Assembly: GCA_006503475.1 (NCBI GenBank)
Contig: RSEH01000126.1
Span: 62,001-126,000, forward strand
DNA length: 64,000 bases
Direction: 5' to 3'
From: Stentor roeselii
Taxonomy: Eukaryota > Ciliophora > Heterotrichea > Heterotrichida > Stentoridae
Position 1 is the first letter of the stretch, and the number at the start of each line of letters is the position of its first letter. Shown here one piece after another: positions 47,489 through 57,110 of this stretch. A program made the position numbers and the translations under genes. The notes below the pieces were generated by a model, which made no database searches, had not been told where the DNA came from, and saw nothing but the letters and a program-made list of their open reading frames with translations.

Positions 47489-49105
47489 TTATATAATAAA
47501 AACAACCTTGCTTTGAACTGAGACTTTTGGAGTCGCACTCATTCCTCGCTTGTTTCTTGTTGATAAGGTCTTTTCGTGTTTTGATTCTTCGGAATTTCTT
47601 ATGTCTTGACTTCTTCTCCGGATTCTTACATTTGAAAAATCTCGGTCTTTCATTAGTTCACTCATTGGTGCTTTTAGTGAAGTGCTTTCATCGTAGACTT
47701 TAGAAATTCCATCTGAAAGTCCACTTTCGATCATGCTGAAGTTGGTTTTAAGAGTGTGAAATTCACGTTCTTGGTGCTTTTTGTCTCTTTCAATCGTGTT
47801 CAGCGACTCCTGAAAACTTTTGAATTTTTCAGTCTGGTGATGTTTTAAGTATTCAACCTCAGTCACCAAATACTTTAAATAATGGTCAATCTGGCTTATT
47901 TTTTTATTTTTTTCTGAAATTTCTTTATTAATCTTGACCAAGTCATCCCCAGGAACTTTCTCAACAAGGACTCTATTTTTCCTAAGTTCATTTTGCATGT
48001 CTTTCGCCCTAAGTCGATAAACAAAACTTTGTTCAAGTTTTTTTTCAAATTCTTCAATCGAGTCACATCTTTTAAAAAGACTTTCGACTTGATCCTGAAC
48101 ATTTTTCAGTTCTTTTTCGATTTTTTCGAATTTTTTTTTAAATGAATGAATTTCATGGAAAATATCGCTGATGTCTTTTTCCATTGTCATGACTTTACGT
48201 CCGATTTGTTTGATGCCCCCAGGTCCTGCAGTGCTAACAGCACTGCTTCTTCGACTAAGAACGTCAAAAGCAGGTTTTTTGTAAGTGGGACTCACGGCAC
48301 TTCCGAAAAACTCGGTTGGACGTTCGGACCTTGAAACTTCGAAGCCTGTTAAAGGACTTTTAGGCTCTTTTAAACTGTTTTTTCGGATTAGTTCACTTCT
48401 TGAGGCCTTTTGGACACTTTCGATTGATCGAAGGTTTATGATCTTGCTTGGGGAGTCCTCGGATAAGAGGTTTTTCTCGATTTCTCCTATCATTTTGTCG
48501 AAGTCTACTTCGCTTTGGTTTTCTTTTACACTTGGCTCTTCTTCGGCTACGATTTGGTCGATTTTGTCTTCGACTTCTTGCATTTTGGTTTTTATCTTTT
48601 CGAGTTCTTCTCTGCTTGTTTCTTGAATCTTGCGCACCTCTTCATTTTGCCTCTTAACCTCATTTTCAATTCGAAGTTTATAATTACTAAAGTCCGCTTC
48701 AATAAAAGTATCTAATTTGAGTTTGATAGCTCCATAGGTATTTTTAAATTCATTAAAGCTAGTCCAATTAACTTTCTGATCGAACAGTTTTTTAGCTTCG
48801 AGGTCACTAATTTTGTGACTGATTTCAATTAAAAGATGAGAAGTGTATTCATCAAACTTCGTTTTAACCAGAACATCAATCATCCTCTGCAGTTTTTCAG
48901 TTTTGAAGTCGACATAAGCAGAGGTTGAAAGAAGTTCCATGCGAGCTTTGAGATCAGTGATTGCGAGTTGATTTTGATTTATTTTATATTCAATTCTAGC
49001 TGATTTTTCAAAGGCTTCTTTGACAAGGCCGATTTCCTTGAAAGCTTCTGCAATGGTTTGATTGTTTTTGCCGATATTATCGATTTCCAAGACAAGATCT
49101 TCCAT
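47489..49105 (-). CDS. Coiled-coil protein, 538 residues
   Basis: Helical and charged throughout, with coiled coils at about 1-190 and 300-460 and a Ser/Arg linker between. The C-terminus is basic and Ser-rich (RIRRRSQDIRNSEESKHEK). No recognised family. Its start ATG (49105-49103) is only 7 bp beyond the stop of the preceding minus-strand gene, the tightest same-strand junction in the window. Confidence 0.75.
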   Translation of the reverse strand: MEDLVLEIDNIGKNNQTIAEAFKEIGLVKEAFEKSARIEYKINQNQLAITDLKARMELLSTSAYVDFKTEKLQRMIDVLVKTKFDEYTSHLLIEISHKISDLEAKKLFDQKVNWTSFNEFKNTYGAIKLKLDTFIEADFSNYKLRIENEVKRQNEEVRKIQETSREELEKIKTKMQEVEDKIDQIVAEEEPSVKENQSEVDFDKMIGEIEKNLLSEDSPSKIINLRSIESVQKASRSELIRKNSLKEPKSPLTGFEVSRSERPTEFFGSAVSPTYKKPAFDVLSRRSSAVSTAGPGGIKQIGRKVMTMEKDISDIFHEIHSFKKKFEKIEKELKNVQDQVESLFKRCDSIEEFEKKLEQSFVYRLRAKDMQNELRKNRVLVEKVPGDDLVKINKEISEKNKKISQIDHYLKYLVTEVEYLKHHQTEKFKSFQESLNTIERDKKHQEREFHTLKTNFSMIESGLSDGISKVYDESTSLKAPMSELMKDRDFSNVRIRRRSQDIRNSEESKHEKTLSTRNKRGMSATPKVSVQSKVVFII

Positions 49106-49112
49106 TATTAAT

Positions 49113-49805
49113 CTAAAAAGAGTTATCAGAGCTGGCCATGATGGCCGAGGTTGTGATTTTCATGTCTTCGACGATATCATTTACCACTTTTTTATACTTT
49201 TCAACTGCAGCGTTGAATTCTTCCATTTCAATTCGGTGTTCTTTGAAGATCTCATCTTCAATCTGACTTGTGGCGACGAGGTACTCGTCGACTTCGGTGT
49301 ACTCCTGGTTTTTTTCCTTGAGTTTTTCATTGAAACTCATTAATATCTGTTTTGTTTGGTCCGCAGTTAGCTTGATGCGGGTGAACTCAATAGGCAGGGG
49401 CTTAATGATGCTATCCCCAAATTCCTTTAATTCCAAATCATTATCATAAAAATTGACCGATTCCTCAAAAGTCTTCTTATTAACCCTGAAGTGATTTAAG
49501 ACCTCAAAAGTACTATCTTCCAATATCTTTTTGATAACTTTCTGAAAGTTCAGCACAATCGACTGATACTCTTGAGAGGTCGACAAGCACCTTCTTCTAA
49601 GTTCCCTACAAAGCTTCAACTCAACCCAGTACTTCTGATTAAAAAGCGTTCTGATCTGAGTAGTGATTTCTTTATAGCTATCAGGTGTTAATATCTGAAC
49701 CTGCAGAAAGTCTTCATCAGGCTTTCGCCTAAATTTCAAGAAATAGACCCCGGCGGAACTTGCAAGAAGCATCACAGCTGCTGAAGCGATTTCTTTGATC
49801 GACAT
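49113..49805 (-). CDS. Signal-anchored helical protein
   Basis: 230 residues. A single hydrophobic segment at about 6-24 (ASAAVMLLASSAGVYFLKF) followed by RRK suggests an N-terminal signal anchor with the rest in the cytosol or, for a mitochondrial outer-membrane protein, facing the cytosol. The remainder is helical and charged with no recognised motif. It sits between two coiled-coil genes with 7- and 15-bp gaps, so co-transcription or a functional pairing is possible. Confidence 0.7.
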   Translation of the reverse strand: MSIKEIASAAVMLLASSAGVYFLKFRRKPDEDFLQVQILTPDSYKEITTQIRTLFNQKYWVELKLCRELRRRCLSTSQEYQSIVLNFQKVIKKILEDSTFEVLNHFRVNKKTFEESVNFYDNDLELKEFGDSIIKPLPIEFTRIKLTADQTKQILMSFNEKLKEKNQEYTEVDEYLVATSQIEDEIFKEHRIEMEEFNAAVEKYKKVVNDIVEDMKITTSAIMASSDNSF

Positions 49806-49820
49806 TTAAATTATAAGGAA

Positions 49821-50603
49821 TTAGTTTACTGCCTTGTCCTGCATGTAAAAACTTCTGATAAGAGGGACGTGAAGGGAGTCTTCATGATGACCTGACCTTG
49901 AACTACTTCTTGAAATTCCTTCACGTATTTTCCGAACGTCTCTTAAAAAGCCGTTCATTTCTAGTTCGAAGTTGCCCAGAGACTTTTTGGCTTCTTTTTT
50001 GTATGGAGATAAAGATTTTATTAGCTCTGAGATCTCTTTTTCTTTGCTGTTTATGTTTTCTTTTGTTACTAATGGCTCTTTTTTTATGTCAGTTTCTTGC
50101 TCTAGGGCTTGGATTCGTTTTTCAAGGTCCATGTTTATCCGACTTAACGGAGTTCCGACTGGAGCTAGCTTGTCTACTGATGATCCTCGCTTGTGCTTAG
50201 AGATCACTGGGGATCCTTCGGGTTTTGGCGTTTGGGAGGATTTTCGACCAGGTCTCGGAATATTATTTGAGTTCATCAAAGCTTCAACCCTTCCAGTAAG
50301 AATCACTTTATCAGATTCCAGTTGTTTAACACGTGTATATAAGCTCTGCATAGACACAAGCTGTATATCTTTTTCCCTACTAGCCATCAACAAATCATCA
50401 ATTTTCCCATTCAAACGGTCTATTTCTTTATCTCGCTCATAAATCAAACTGACGTTATAATTAAAGTCCTCAAGTAATTTATTATACTTTTCCTCATAAT
50501 TCTTAATAGTTTTTTCCTTTTCTTGAATTTTATTTTGCAATTCATTGACCAGACTAGAAGTTTCAGGTATTTCAAGTTTGGCAGTATTAAATCCAGTCTC
50601 CAT
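49821..50603 (-). CDS. Coiled-coil protein, 260 residues
   Basis: Coiled coil at about 12-110 (LVNELQNKIQEKEKTIKNYEEKY...), a Ser/Pro/Lys-rich linker (GRKSSQTPKPEGSPVISKHKRGSSVDK) with many possible phosphosites, a second helical segment at 158-225, and a short C-terminal end. No known family. Start is ATG 50603-50601; the stop lies 15 bp from the next gene's start on the same strand. Confidence 0.7.
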   Translation of the reverse strand: METGFNTAKLEIPETSSLVNELQNKIQEKEKTIKNYEEKYNKLLEDFNYNVSLIYERDKEIDRLNGKIDDLLMASREKDIQLVSMQSLYTRVKQLESDKVILTGRVEALMNSNNIPRPGRKSSQTPKPEGSPVISKHKRGSSVDKLAPVGTPLSRINMDLEKRIQALEQETDIKKEPLVTKENINSKEKEISELIKSLSPYKKEAKKSLGNFELEMNGFLRDVRKIREGISRSSSRSGHHEDSLHVPLIRSFYMQDKAVN

Positions 50604-50659
50604 TTATTATGTTCAGAATAAGAAATGACTGAACAGATGATAAGTTCGTGTTTAACTAG

Positions 50660-51820
50660 TTAATAGTACCCTGAAGGAGGGTACCCTGATGGAGGGTACC
50701 CTGAAGGAGGATATCCTGTGGGAGGGTAACCCGCTGGAGGGTAGCCTGAGTTTGGAGGGTAGGACGGCGGATGACCTGCTTGTGGGTAGCTTCCGCTGCC
50801 ATAGGCAGCGGGCGGGGTGGGGTAAGATGGGTAACTGCCGGTTGTTTGGTAACCTGAGGCTGATGGATAGTTCCCTGGGTAGCCTGAAGAAGGCGCGTAG
50901 CTTCCTAAAGGTGGGTAACTTGATGGAGTTGAGTATGAACTTGATGGGTAATTACTTGAATAAGTTCCATATCCTCCTGAGGGATAACCACCTGGTGCTG
51001 AATTAGGATCATAAGGGTTCATCCCTGGATACCCTCCTTGAGGAGCATACTGAGAAGGGCCTGGATAGCTTTGACCAGGGTAGTTTTGCCCTGTGTGACC
51101 AGGATATGCAGGGTTAGAACCTGGATTAGGTGGAGGATGATGTGTGGGATTTGAAGGCGTTGCTGGGTTCGCAGGTTTCATAGGATCTCCAGGGTAGGCA
51201 CTGTAAGGGTCAGGCTTCGTTTGATGAGTCGGGTCAGGGTGTTTCTTATGGCTCGGATTCGCTGGATTTGGCTGATTCGGGTCTGATGGACCTTGAGGGG
51301 GAGGGTATCCTTGGTAGTAGTCTCCTGGGGGGTAAGGAGCAGTTGAAGATGGTCCTGGAACTGGCTGCTGAGGGTGTTTCACATTCGGCTGAACTCTAGG
51401 GTTGGGATCAGCATGAGTTGTCTGGCCAGTCAAACTACTACTCACAGGAGCTGCGCCAGGTGTAAAACTAATCTTAAGTCTTACATCTCCAGCTTTTTTC
51501 CCTTCATGAATTAATTCGACCCAGTCATCCCACTGAGGTTTATTTCTGATCAAATCAACTGATACTGAGCCAGCTCCAACAAAGTCATTTTGTGTAGAGT
51601 TATCGAAATCCCAGACTTCCACAACAATAGTATCCTCATACCCCAGTGCAAAAGTGAGCTCATCTTGCCAATTCGGAAACTTTCCAGCGCCATCAGCGAC
51701 TTGAGTCTGCTGTGACTGTGCCCCGACAATAACCTTACAATAAGGGTCCATCTTTCCAAAGGTTTCAGTATCATGAATGAGTTTTCCACATTGAGGTCTG
51801 ACAACAAGAGTACCCGTCAT
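50660..51820 (-). CDS. C2 domain protein with Gly-Tyr-Pro-Pro tail
   Basis: 386 residues. Residues 2-125 are a C2 domain: GTLVVRPQCGKLIHDTETFGKMDPY, later VEVWDFDNSTQNDFVG, with Asp at 17, 25, 71, 73 and 79 in the places that bind Ca2+. The remaining ~260 residues are Pro/Gly/Tyr/Ser-rich and end in tandem SGYPP pentapeptides coded by 15-bp repeats (about 50666-50750). C2 plus a GYPP tail recalls plant and protist Ca2+-dependent membrane-binding proteins and synexin-like tails that promote self-association. Likely a Ca2+-triggered membrane adaptor. Confidence 0.88.
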   Translation of the reverse strand: MTGTLVVRPQCGKLIHDTETFGKMDPYCKVIVGAQSQQTQVADGAGKFPNWQDELTFALGYEDTIVVEVWDFDNSTQNDFVGAGSVSVDLIRNKPQWDDWVELIHEGKKAGDVRLKISFTPGAAPVSSSLTGQTTHADPNPRVQPNVKHPQQPVPGPSSTAPYPPGDYYQGYPPPQGPSDPNQPNPANPSHKKHPDPTHQTKPDPYSAYPGDPMKPANPATPSNPTHHPPPNPGSNPAYPGHTGQNYPGQSYPGPSQYAPQGGYPGMNPYDPNSAPGGYPSGGYGTYSSNYPSSSYSTPSSYPPLGSYAPSSGYPGNYPSASGYQTTGSYPSYPTPPAAYGSGSYPQAGHPPSYPPNSGYPPAGYPPTGYPPSGYPPSGYPPSGYY

Positions 51821-51966
51821 TAAATTATATCTAAAAAATTTAAACTTATCTAAAAACTACTAAAAAATCTCATCACATCTAAAAATTTCTCTATTTTCAA
51901 AGAACCTAACATTTTCACCAATTCTTCCATTTTCCTTCATAAGAAAGTTTAACGAAATAATTCAAA

Positions 51967-53130
51967 ATGTCCATGAACGGCTTCGACATCATTGAAAAAC
52001 TCGGGGAAGGGTCATACTCGACAGTGTTTAAAGTCCACAGGAAGTCAGACAGCCAGGTCTACGCGATGAAAAAAGTGAAATTTAACAGTTTAAACCAGCG
52101 AGACAAGCAAAACGCGTTAAACGAAATCAGATTTTTAGCTTCGATCAGCCATCCAAACGTAGTGGGCTACAAAGAAGTCTTCATCGACGACACATCAAGC
52201 AGTTTATGTCTAGTGATGGAATACGCGAGTAAAGGCGACTTGCTTCAAATGGTCACAGCTCACAAGAAAAACGGGACTCACTTCGCAGAAGCTGAAATTT
52301 GGTCAGTCTTCGTACAGACAGTGAAGGGTCTTCGAGCCCTTCATCAGAAGAACATCTTGCATCGAGATATCAAGTCAGCTAACATTTTTGTGAACAGTGA
52401 CAACACTGTGCAACTTGGTGACCTGAACGTCGCTAAAGTCGTTGATGGTCTTGCTTACACCCAGACCGGGACTCCTTACTACGCGTCTCCTGAGGTCTGG
52501 AGGGACTCGCCTTATGACTCGAAAAGTGACATCTGGTCACTTGGATGTGTTTTGTATGAACTCTGCGCTTTGGAACCTGCTTTCAAGTCAAAAGACATGA
52601 AAGAACTATTCTCAAAAGTTGTTAAAGGAAGGTATAGTGAAATTCCTTCGATTTATTCACCTGACCTTGCTGCTGTTATCAGAAATATGCTGCAGGTTAA
52701 AAGTCCTTTAAGGCCTTCTTGTGATAAACTACTGGAAAGTCCTGTTGTTCGGAGAAATGTGTTCGTTGAAGATGACTTGGAAAATGCTGGAGATCTTATT
52801 AAAACTATAAAATTGCCTCATTCGTTAAGAGCTTTGAAAAATAAACTTCCTGCGCCTATGTATAATGGAAACAGGAGACAACGAAACCTCAGTGCGAGAA
52901 GTAAGGACGTGGAAGAAAAGGAAAATATCAGCAGAAGGAACTCGAAAGTATTCAGTCGGGAGTCCAGCAATGCTTCATTCACACCTTCACCTCATATGAA
53001 GATGTCGAATCGTGTGAAACCTGACGGAGGGAATATCTTTAAAAGCAAGCCGCTGATCGAGTTGCATCCTTGCAACTTGTCAAAACTTCCAAGAGTGCCG
53101 AAGGGTGTTAATAATTCTTATGTAAGCTGA
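51967..53130 (+). CDS. NEK-family Ser/Thr kinase with DLN in place of DFG
   Basis: 387 residues. Kinase domain about 7-262: GEGSYSTVFKV, K35 (AMKKV), H132-R-D-I-K-S-A-N catalytic loop, then L-G-D152-L-N instead of DFG, TGTPYYASPEVW, DIWSLGCVLYELCAL. The wording places it with NIMA-related kinases, which in ciliates control cilia and basal bodies. The catalytic Asp of the metal-binding motif is kept; Phe-Gly to Leu-Asn changes are seen in some protist NEKs, so activity is likely. The tail is basic and Ser-rich. It uses TGA as stop. Confidence 0.9.
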   Translation: MSMNGFDIIEKLGEGSYSTVFKVHRKSDSQVYAMKKVKFNSLNQRDKQNALNEIRFLASISHPNVVGYKEVFIDDTSSSLCLVMEYASKGDLLQMVTAHKKNGTHFAEAEIWSVFVQTVKGLRALHQKNILHRDIKSANIFVNSDNTVQLGDLNVAKVVDGLAYTQTGTPYYASPEVWRDSPYDSKSDIWSLGCVLYELCALEPAFKSKDMKELFSKVVKGRYSEIPSIYSPDLAAVIRNMLQVKSPLRPSCDKLLESPVVRRNVFVEDDLENAGDLIKTIKLPHSLRALKNKLPAPMYNGNRRQRNLSARSKDVEEKENISRRNSKVFSRESSNASFTPSPHMKMSNRVKPDGGNIFKSKPLIELHPCNLSKLPRVPKGVNNSYVS

Positions 53131-53186
53131 GTACCTTATTCATGACTTTATATACAATCTTTTCTTAAAGCAGATAATAATCTTCA

Positions 53187-54509
53187 ATGTCCTCTAGAAA
53201 CATGAGTAGCTTAAAACTGCCAAGAAAAGACCTCTACGAAGACTACTCAGGTCCTTTTCAAATGATTGTCCCTTGTCGTCATCATACTCCAGTGACTAAA
53301 AAGTCTCGCAGTCCGATATCAGTGCAGAAGTTTTACAGAATGCCTGCTGTGAGGCAAAAGGTACCAGAAGGACTGAAGTATAGTGAAAATGAGTTGTCTG
53401 ATTGCAATATTTCTAATCTTCCTGAACCCACTGACCTTTATTGGCATAAAATTGATGTCTCTACTTGGAAACCTGAAACTAGACAGTTCTCGACTTTAAC
53501 GTTTTCCGCTGGGCAAATGCACTTGATTGGAGGGATCAGCAAAAGTATTCACTCTCAGGTCACTCTTTATCATCCTACTACGAAAAAGTGGGAAAGAGTG
53601 GAGAATAGAGGGTCTGTGCCCAGGTTTGGACATTCAGCTTGTGAGTTTAATCGGAAAATTATTATTTTTGGAGGAGGTACTGAGTACTCTGAAACTTCGA
53701 AGGTTAGGATGTGTATTAGTGGACTTTATGAGTATGCTGGAGGTACTTCATCATGGGAGCCATTAGAAAACAAAGGCATTCACATAACTCCGCGAAAGTT
53801 CCACGCAGGGTGCATAGCGGGTCGTTTTCTATTCATCCACGGTGGTATGAACAGCAAAAACAAGTTACTCGACGATTCAGCTCTTTACGATTTCCACAAA
53901 TCAGGTTGGTTTTCTCCTTCTTTTTCAGGTCCAGACCCAGGTTTCCGTGCATATCACACAGCCCAGGCAGTATTAAACCCAGACCAAAGCCCTTCTGGCA
54001 CTTTTGTTCTGAATTCAACGAAATACCTGAACGTCCGAGTTCCTGGAGTCTACATTTTCGGAGGCGTTAAAGAAGATGGAAGCGTTTCTGACGAGTTGAA
54101 TATTTTAGACTTAAGTGGAAACAACCCGCAGTGGGTCAGTCCTGAGATCAGTGGAATGAGGCCGAAGGCTAGAGTTCATCATTCAATGATTTTTATTCAA
54201 AATATGAGTGTTTTGCTTGTTTTTGGGGGGAAGAGCAGCCCTTGTGCAGGGGAAGAAGTCTTTTTGAATGATGTGAGTCTTTTAAGGGTCGATACCTTGC
54301 ATTGGAACTCGGTTAAGGTCTTTGGAGACGTGCCTTGTCCGAGAGCTGGACATGCGATGGAAGCGATTGGAAACAGGGTTTATATTTTTGGAGGCATCAG
54401 CAAGACTGGGTACTGCTCGAGCGCTTTTTACGCTTTGGAACTCAACCCGAGGACAGTAAAATCGTATATTCAGGATGAAAGAGTGTATTTAAGGTTTAAT
54501 ATTCCATAG
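53187..54509 (+). CDS. Kelch-repeat protein
   Basis: 440 residues. About five to six kelch repeats between 100 and 430, with typical GG doublets and spaced Tyr/Trp: MHLIGGISKS ... WERVENRGSVPRFGHSACEFNRKIIIFGGG; RFLFIHGGMNSKNKLLDDSALYDF; GVYIFGGVKEDGSVSDELNILDL; NRVYIFGGISKTG. A six-bladed propeller is likely. No BTB or F-box. Residues 1-95 are basic and disordered. Follows the NEK kinase by 56 bp on the same strand. Protein-binding scaffold; partner unknown. Ends with TAG. Confidence 0.9.
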   Translation: MSSRNMSSLKLPRKDLYEDYSGPFQMIVPCRHHTPVTKKSRSPISVQKFYRMPAVRQKVPEGLKYSENELSDCNISNLPEPTDLYWHKIDVSTWKPETRQFSTLTFSAGQMHLIGGISKSIHSQVTLYHPTTKKWERVENRGSVPRFGHSACEFNRKIIIFGGGTEYSETSKVRMCISGLYEYAGGTSSWEPLENKGIHITPRKFHAGCIAGRFLFIHGGMNSKNKLLDDSALYDFHKSGWFSPSFSGPDPGFRAYHTAQAVLNPDQSPSGTFVLNSTKYLNVRVPGVYIFGGVKEDGSVSDELNILDLSGNNPQWVSPEISGMRPKARVHHSMIFIQNMSVLLVFGGKSSPCAGEEVFLNDVSLLRVDTLHWNSVKVFGDVPCPRAGHAMEAIGNRVYIFGGISKTGYCSSAFYALELNPRTVKSYIQDERVYLRFNIP

Positions 54510-54523
54510 CTATTCACTGAAAC

Positions 54524-54541
54524 ACTGTCAGATCTGACAGT
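54524..54541. terminator. 18-bp perfect palindrome between convergent genes
   Basis: ACTGTCAGATCTGACAGT is a perfect inverted repeat, followed by TTTT on the right. It lies 15 bp after the stop of the kelch gene and 115 bp from the stop of the convergent secreted-protein gene. It could form a hairpin in both 3' UTRs, or be a protein-binding palindrome. Its role as a 3'-end signal is only suggested by position. Confidence 0.35.
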
Positions 54542-54655
54542 TTTATCAAAGCGTCTAAGTGAATCCAGTCATTTTCAAAAGAATCCTAATAAATTTATCT
54601 GGGATTTTATAACTACAGGTTTCAGTTTAGCTTCCAATTCTATTAACTAATCTAA

Positions 54656-55102
54656 CTAAGGCTGATCATTTAGTTCTTCAGGAGCGGGCTTCCGGATATT
54701 GTTAAAGCAAATAGTGAAATCAATTTTAGCATTTGAATCTCGTCCTTTAAGGTTTCCATGACTTGTGACGGCTCCAGTGTCTTCAGTCTCTTTAGTTTTG
54801 TCGAGGTATTCATCCATACAAACGGGATCAATTAGAAGAGTAAAGATGCACTGATTCTCAGAACTATATCCATTAGGTTTCCCATCGTTTAAGATTTTAA
54901 TACATTCATGTTCACCGAATTCGATTGATGTACCCTCATCAGTGTCGCAATGCACTTGGAAGTCTCTTTTAAGATCAGAGGGATTCTTGTCGTAATCACT
55001 GGGCAAAGTAAAGCAGTAATTTTTTTCAATGGTACCCTGTTCGGTGTGATCGTTTTCTGAGAAGACTGCGAGAGTTAAGAGTAAAAGGACTACCAGCTTC
55101 AT
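54656..55102 (-). CDS. Small secreted acidic protein A
   Basis: 148 residues. A clear signal peptide at about 1-16 (MKLVVLLLLTLAVFSEND), then an acidic, Cys-containing mature part with about seven Cys. The segment NQCIFTLLIDPVCM resembles ECFTLLVCDICC in the gene at 56691, and both genes share an upstream element, so they are probably diverged paralogues. No known toxin or enzyme motif. Likely secreted or stored in cortical granules; inference. An ATG 28 codons' worth of bases upstream is followed quickly by TGA, so this start is right. Confidence 0.7.
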   Translation of the reverse strand: MKLVVLLLLTLAVFSENDHTEQGTIEKNYCFTLPSDYDKNPSDLKRDFQVHCDTDEGTSIEFGEHECIKILNDGKPNGYSSENQCIFTLLIDPVCMDEYLDKTKETEDTGAVTSHGNLKGRDSNAKIDFTICFNNIRKPAPEELNDQP

Positions 55103-56690
55103 ATTTTATATGAATCATCCATTTTCCACACTCGAAGTCGAGATAATCAACTAAGAAAAGTTTAATTTTTGTGAAGAATAAGTGGCTGTTGGAAGGTTTC
55201 GCTTAAACTTCAATAGAAGATTGCTTCGATTATGTAAAACATCGAAATTTTTAGTGAAATGTTGGGGTTTTTTTCATAATTTTTAAAAATAGGAGGGAAA
55301 TTGAAGGACCCTTGGAAGTTTTAGAGAGTTTTGTGGATTCGGCATTGGTTATTTTAATATTTGTATAATTGAATTTAAATGGTTTTTATGGTAAACGTGT
55401 GGCATTTATTGAATAAGACTTATAAACTTTTGATTTTTTTATTATATGTTTATTTTTGCATGTGTTTGAGGTTTGAAAGAAGATTATTGAAGTTTTTCTT
55501 GTTTTTATCAGAAGAAACTTGAAATTATTGTCGAGGATTATTAAAATATTGACTTAGTTTGTGTTTATTATGAGGTAAATTCTTGATATTTCATAATATT
55601 CAATAAATTATCTAACTAGAGTTCACCTCAAGAATTAACTTGTTTAATCAAATCTATAAAGAATTATGACAATCTATTTATAACCCTAATTTATTGTTCA
55701 AGGCTACTCCATACTCTGATTTTCATAATGATTCAAATAGATTTCAATTATTTCAACATTTCCTAAACATGCTGATTAAACTCTATAGACTAAACTTTTA
55801 GATATTAAATGATTTTTGATAGATATATTAAATTAATCTACTTGTACACTAAATCAGCAGTCCAACCATTCGCAAACTCATAATACGCTATATAAACTTA
55901 ATTATATTCTTCCCAATAATATTTGTTTATAATAATTCTTTAATATTCATATTACAACGCAATTCTTATCTACCTAGTATCTTCTTTAATATAAATAATC
56001 TATTGAAATATTTTTTCTTTTTATAATCATTCAAAGAGATAAAATGAATCGAGCATAAAATCAATAAAATCTGCATAGATGATTTTAATTTTTCTATAAA
56101 TATGAATTTATTTAGTTTTTAAACATCAGCTTAATAAAATATACTCTATCTAAACTTTCAAATAATACACATTCGAAAGAGAGTCAATAGCCTTTACTCT
56201 AAACATGTAATAGTCCTAAATAAAGAAATTTTAATCGAAAGAAAGTTTGATTTTATTAAAGCTGCTTTGATTTTCAAGGGATTCTTCATTAATCATTAAA
56301 TTTTAAATAAGCCACACCATATATAAGTTATACTGATTATTTTATAAATCAACTGTTTTTCAAGTGATTTAAATTTTTTATGATTTTATTGAATTATATT
56401 CGACAGTTTCGATATAAAAATTTTAAATCAAATCAATCATCAAAATATAAAACTCTAAGAAATTGATATTCCGAGCTTACTTTGAACTGACCAAAACATT
56501 CAGAAAATTTTATCAGTTCGAACGTTAAAATTTCAAGTCAAAACAATTTTTATCAATTTATAAATTTTCTTTATTTCCTCAAACATCCCAGTGGTAAAAT
56601 CATTAATTTTAAACTATTCCAATTCATCAAAGCCAAATAACTGCGAAACGCCCCATTCTTTAGCCTATTCTATTCCAAAGTCTACTAAAC
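55103..56690. other. Long AT-rich spacer between the secreted-protein genes
   Basis: 1588 bp, strongly AT-rich. The right-hand 1.2 kb shows stops in all frames and no recognised element. The left-hand part holds the upstream region of secreted gene A, including the element at 55191-55231. No sign of a third secreted gene between the two, though a decayed copy could be hidden. Confidence 0.6.
55191..55231 (-). promoter_or_regulatory. Upstream element shared by the two secreted-protein genes (copy A)
   Basis: GAAGGTTTCGCTTAAACTTC then AATAGAAGATTGCTTCGATT matches GAAGGTTTAACTTAAATTTG then AATAGAAGAACATCTATTGATT at 57290-57330 with few changes. It lies about 90 bp upstream of the start of gene A. 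Similar spacing and order next to a related gene suggests either leftover duplication or a kept promoter element. Confidence 0.45.
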
Positions 56691-57092
56691 CTAATTAGGA
56701 CAGCCTTCTACTGGTTCAACTTCTTGAGATTCTTTATCCCAGCTAACAGTAATAACAATCATTTCGTCATATCCTTTTCCGTCACTGATGAAATATTCAA
56801 CCTCAGTGGTTCCGATCTCAGATACAATACGATAAAAGTCGAGTCTACAGCAGATGTCGCAAACTAACAAAGTGAAGCATTCTCCTTCATACACAAAGTT
56901 CAATAACATATCGTATTTATCAAAGTAATCATTTTTCCTTATTATGTAGTCTTCCAGGTCAGGACTACCTTCATCACAGTTGTGGCCCAAGTTGTATTCG
57001 TCTTTCCCAGGAATCAGATTGACAACCGTCTGTGGATCATCATGTCCGGAGATGAGGACCAAAACAAGCAAAAGTGGAATCAAAGCTTTCAT
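56691..57092 (-). CDS. Small secreted acidic protein B
   Basis: 133 residues from ATG 57092-57090 (MKALIPLLLVLVLISG), a strong signal peptide. The frame also has an ATG at 57110, adding MDDSNK; the equivalent ATG in gene A leads straight to a stop, so the inner ATG is preferred. The mature part is acidic with about six Cys, three in ECFTLLVCDICC. No known family. Probably secreted or granule-stored, and a distant paralogue of the gene at 54656. Confidence 0.7.
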   Translation of the reverse strand: MKALIPLLLVLVLISGHDDPQTVVNLIPGKDEYNLGHNCDEGSPDLEDYIIRKNDYFDKYDMLLNFVYEGECFTLLVCDICCRLDFYRIVSEIGTTEVEYFISDGKGYDEMIVITVSWDKESQEVEPVEGCPN

Positions 57093-57110
57093 TTTATTAG
57101 AGTCATCCAT

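Noticed and set aside
53128-53130. TGA as a sense codon (Blepharisma-type code)
   Set aside because: The NEK kinase ends here with no coding continuation, Trp is TGG throughout, and long frames contain no internal TGA.
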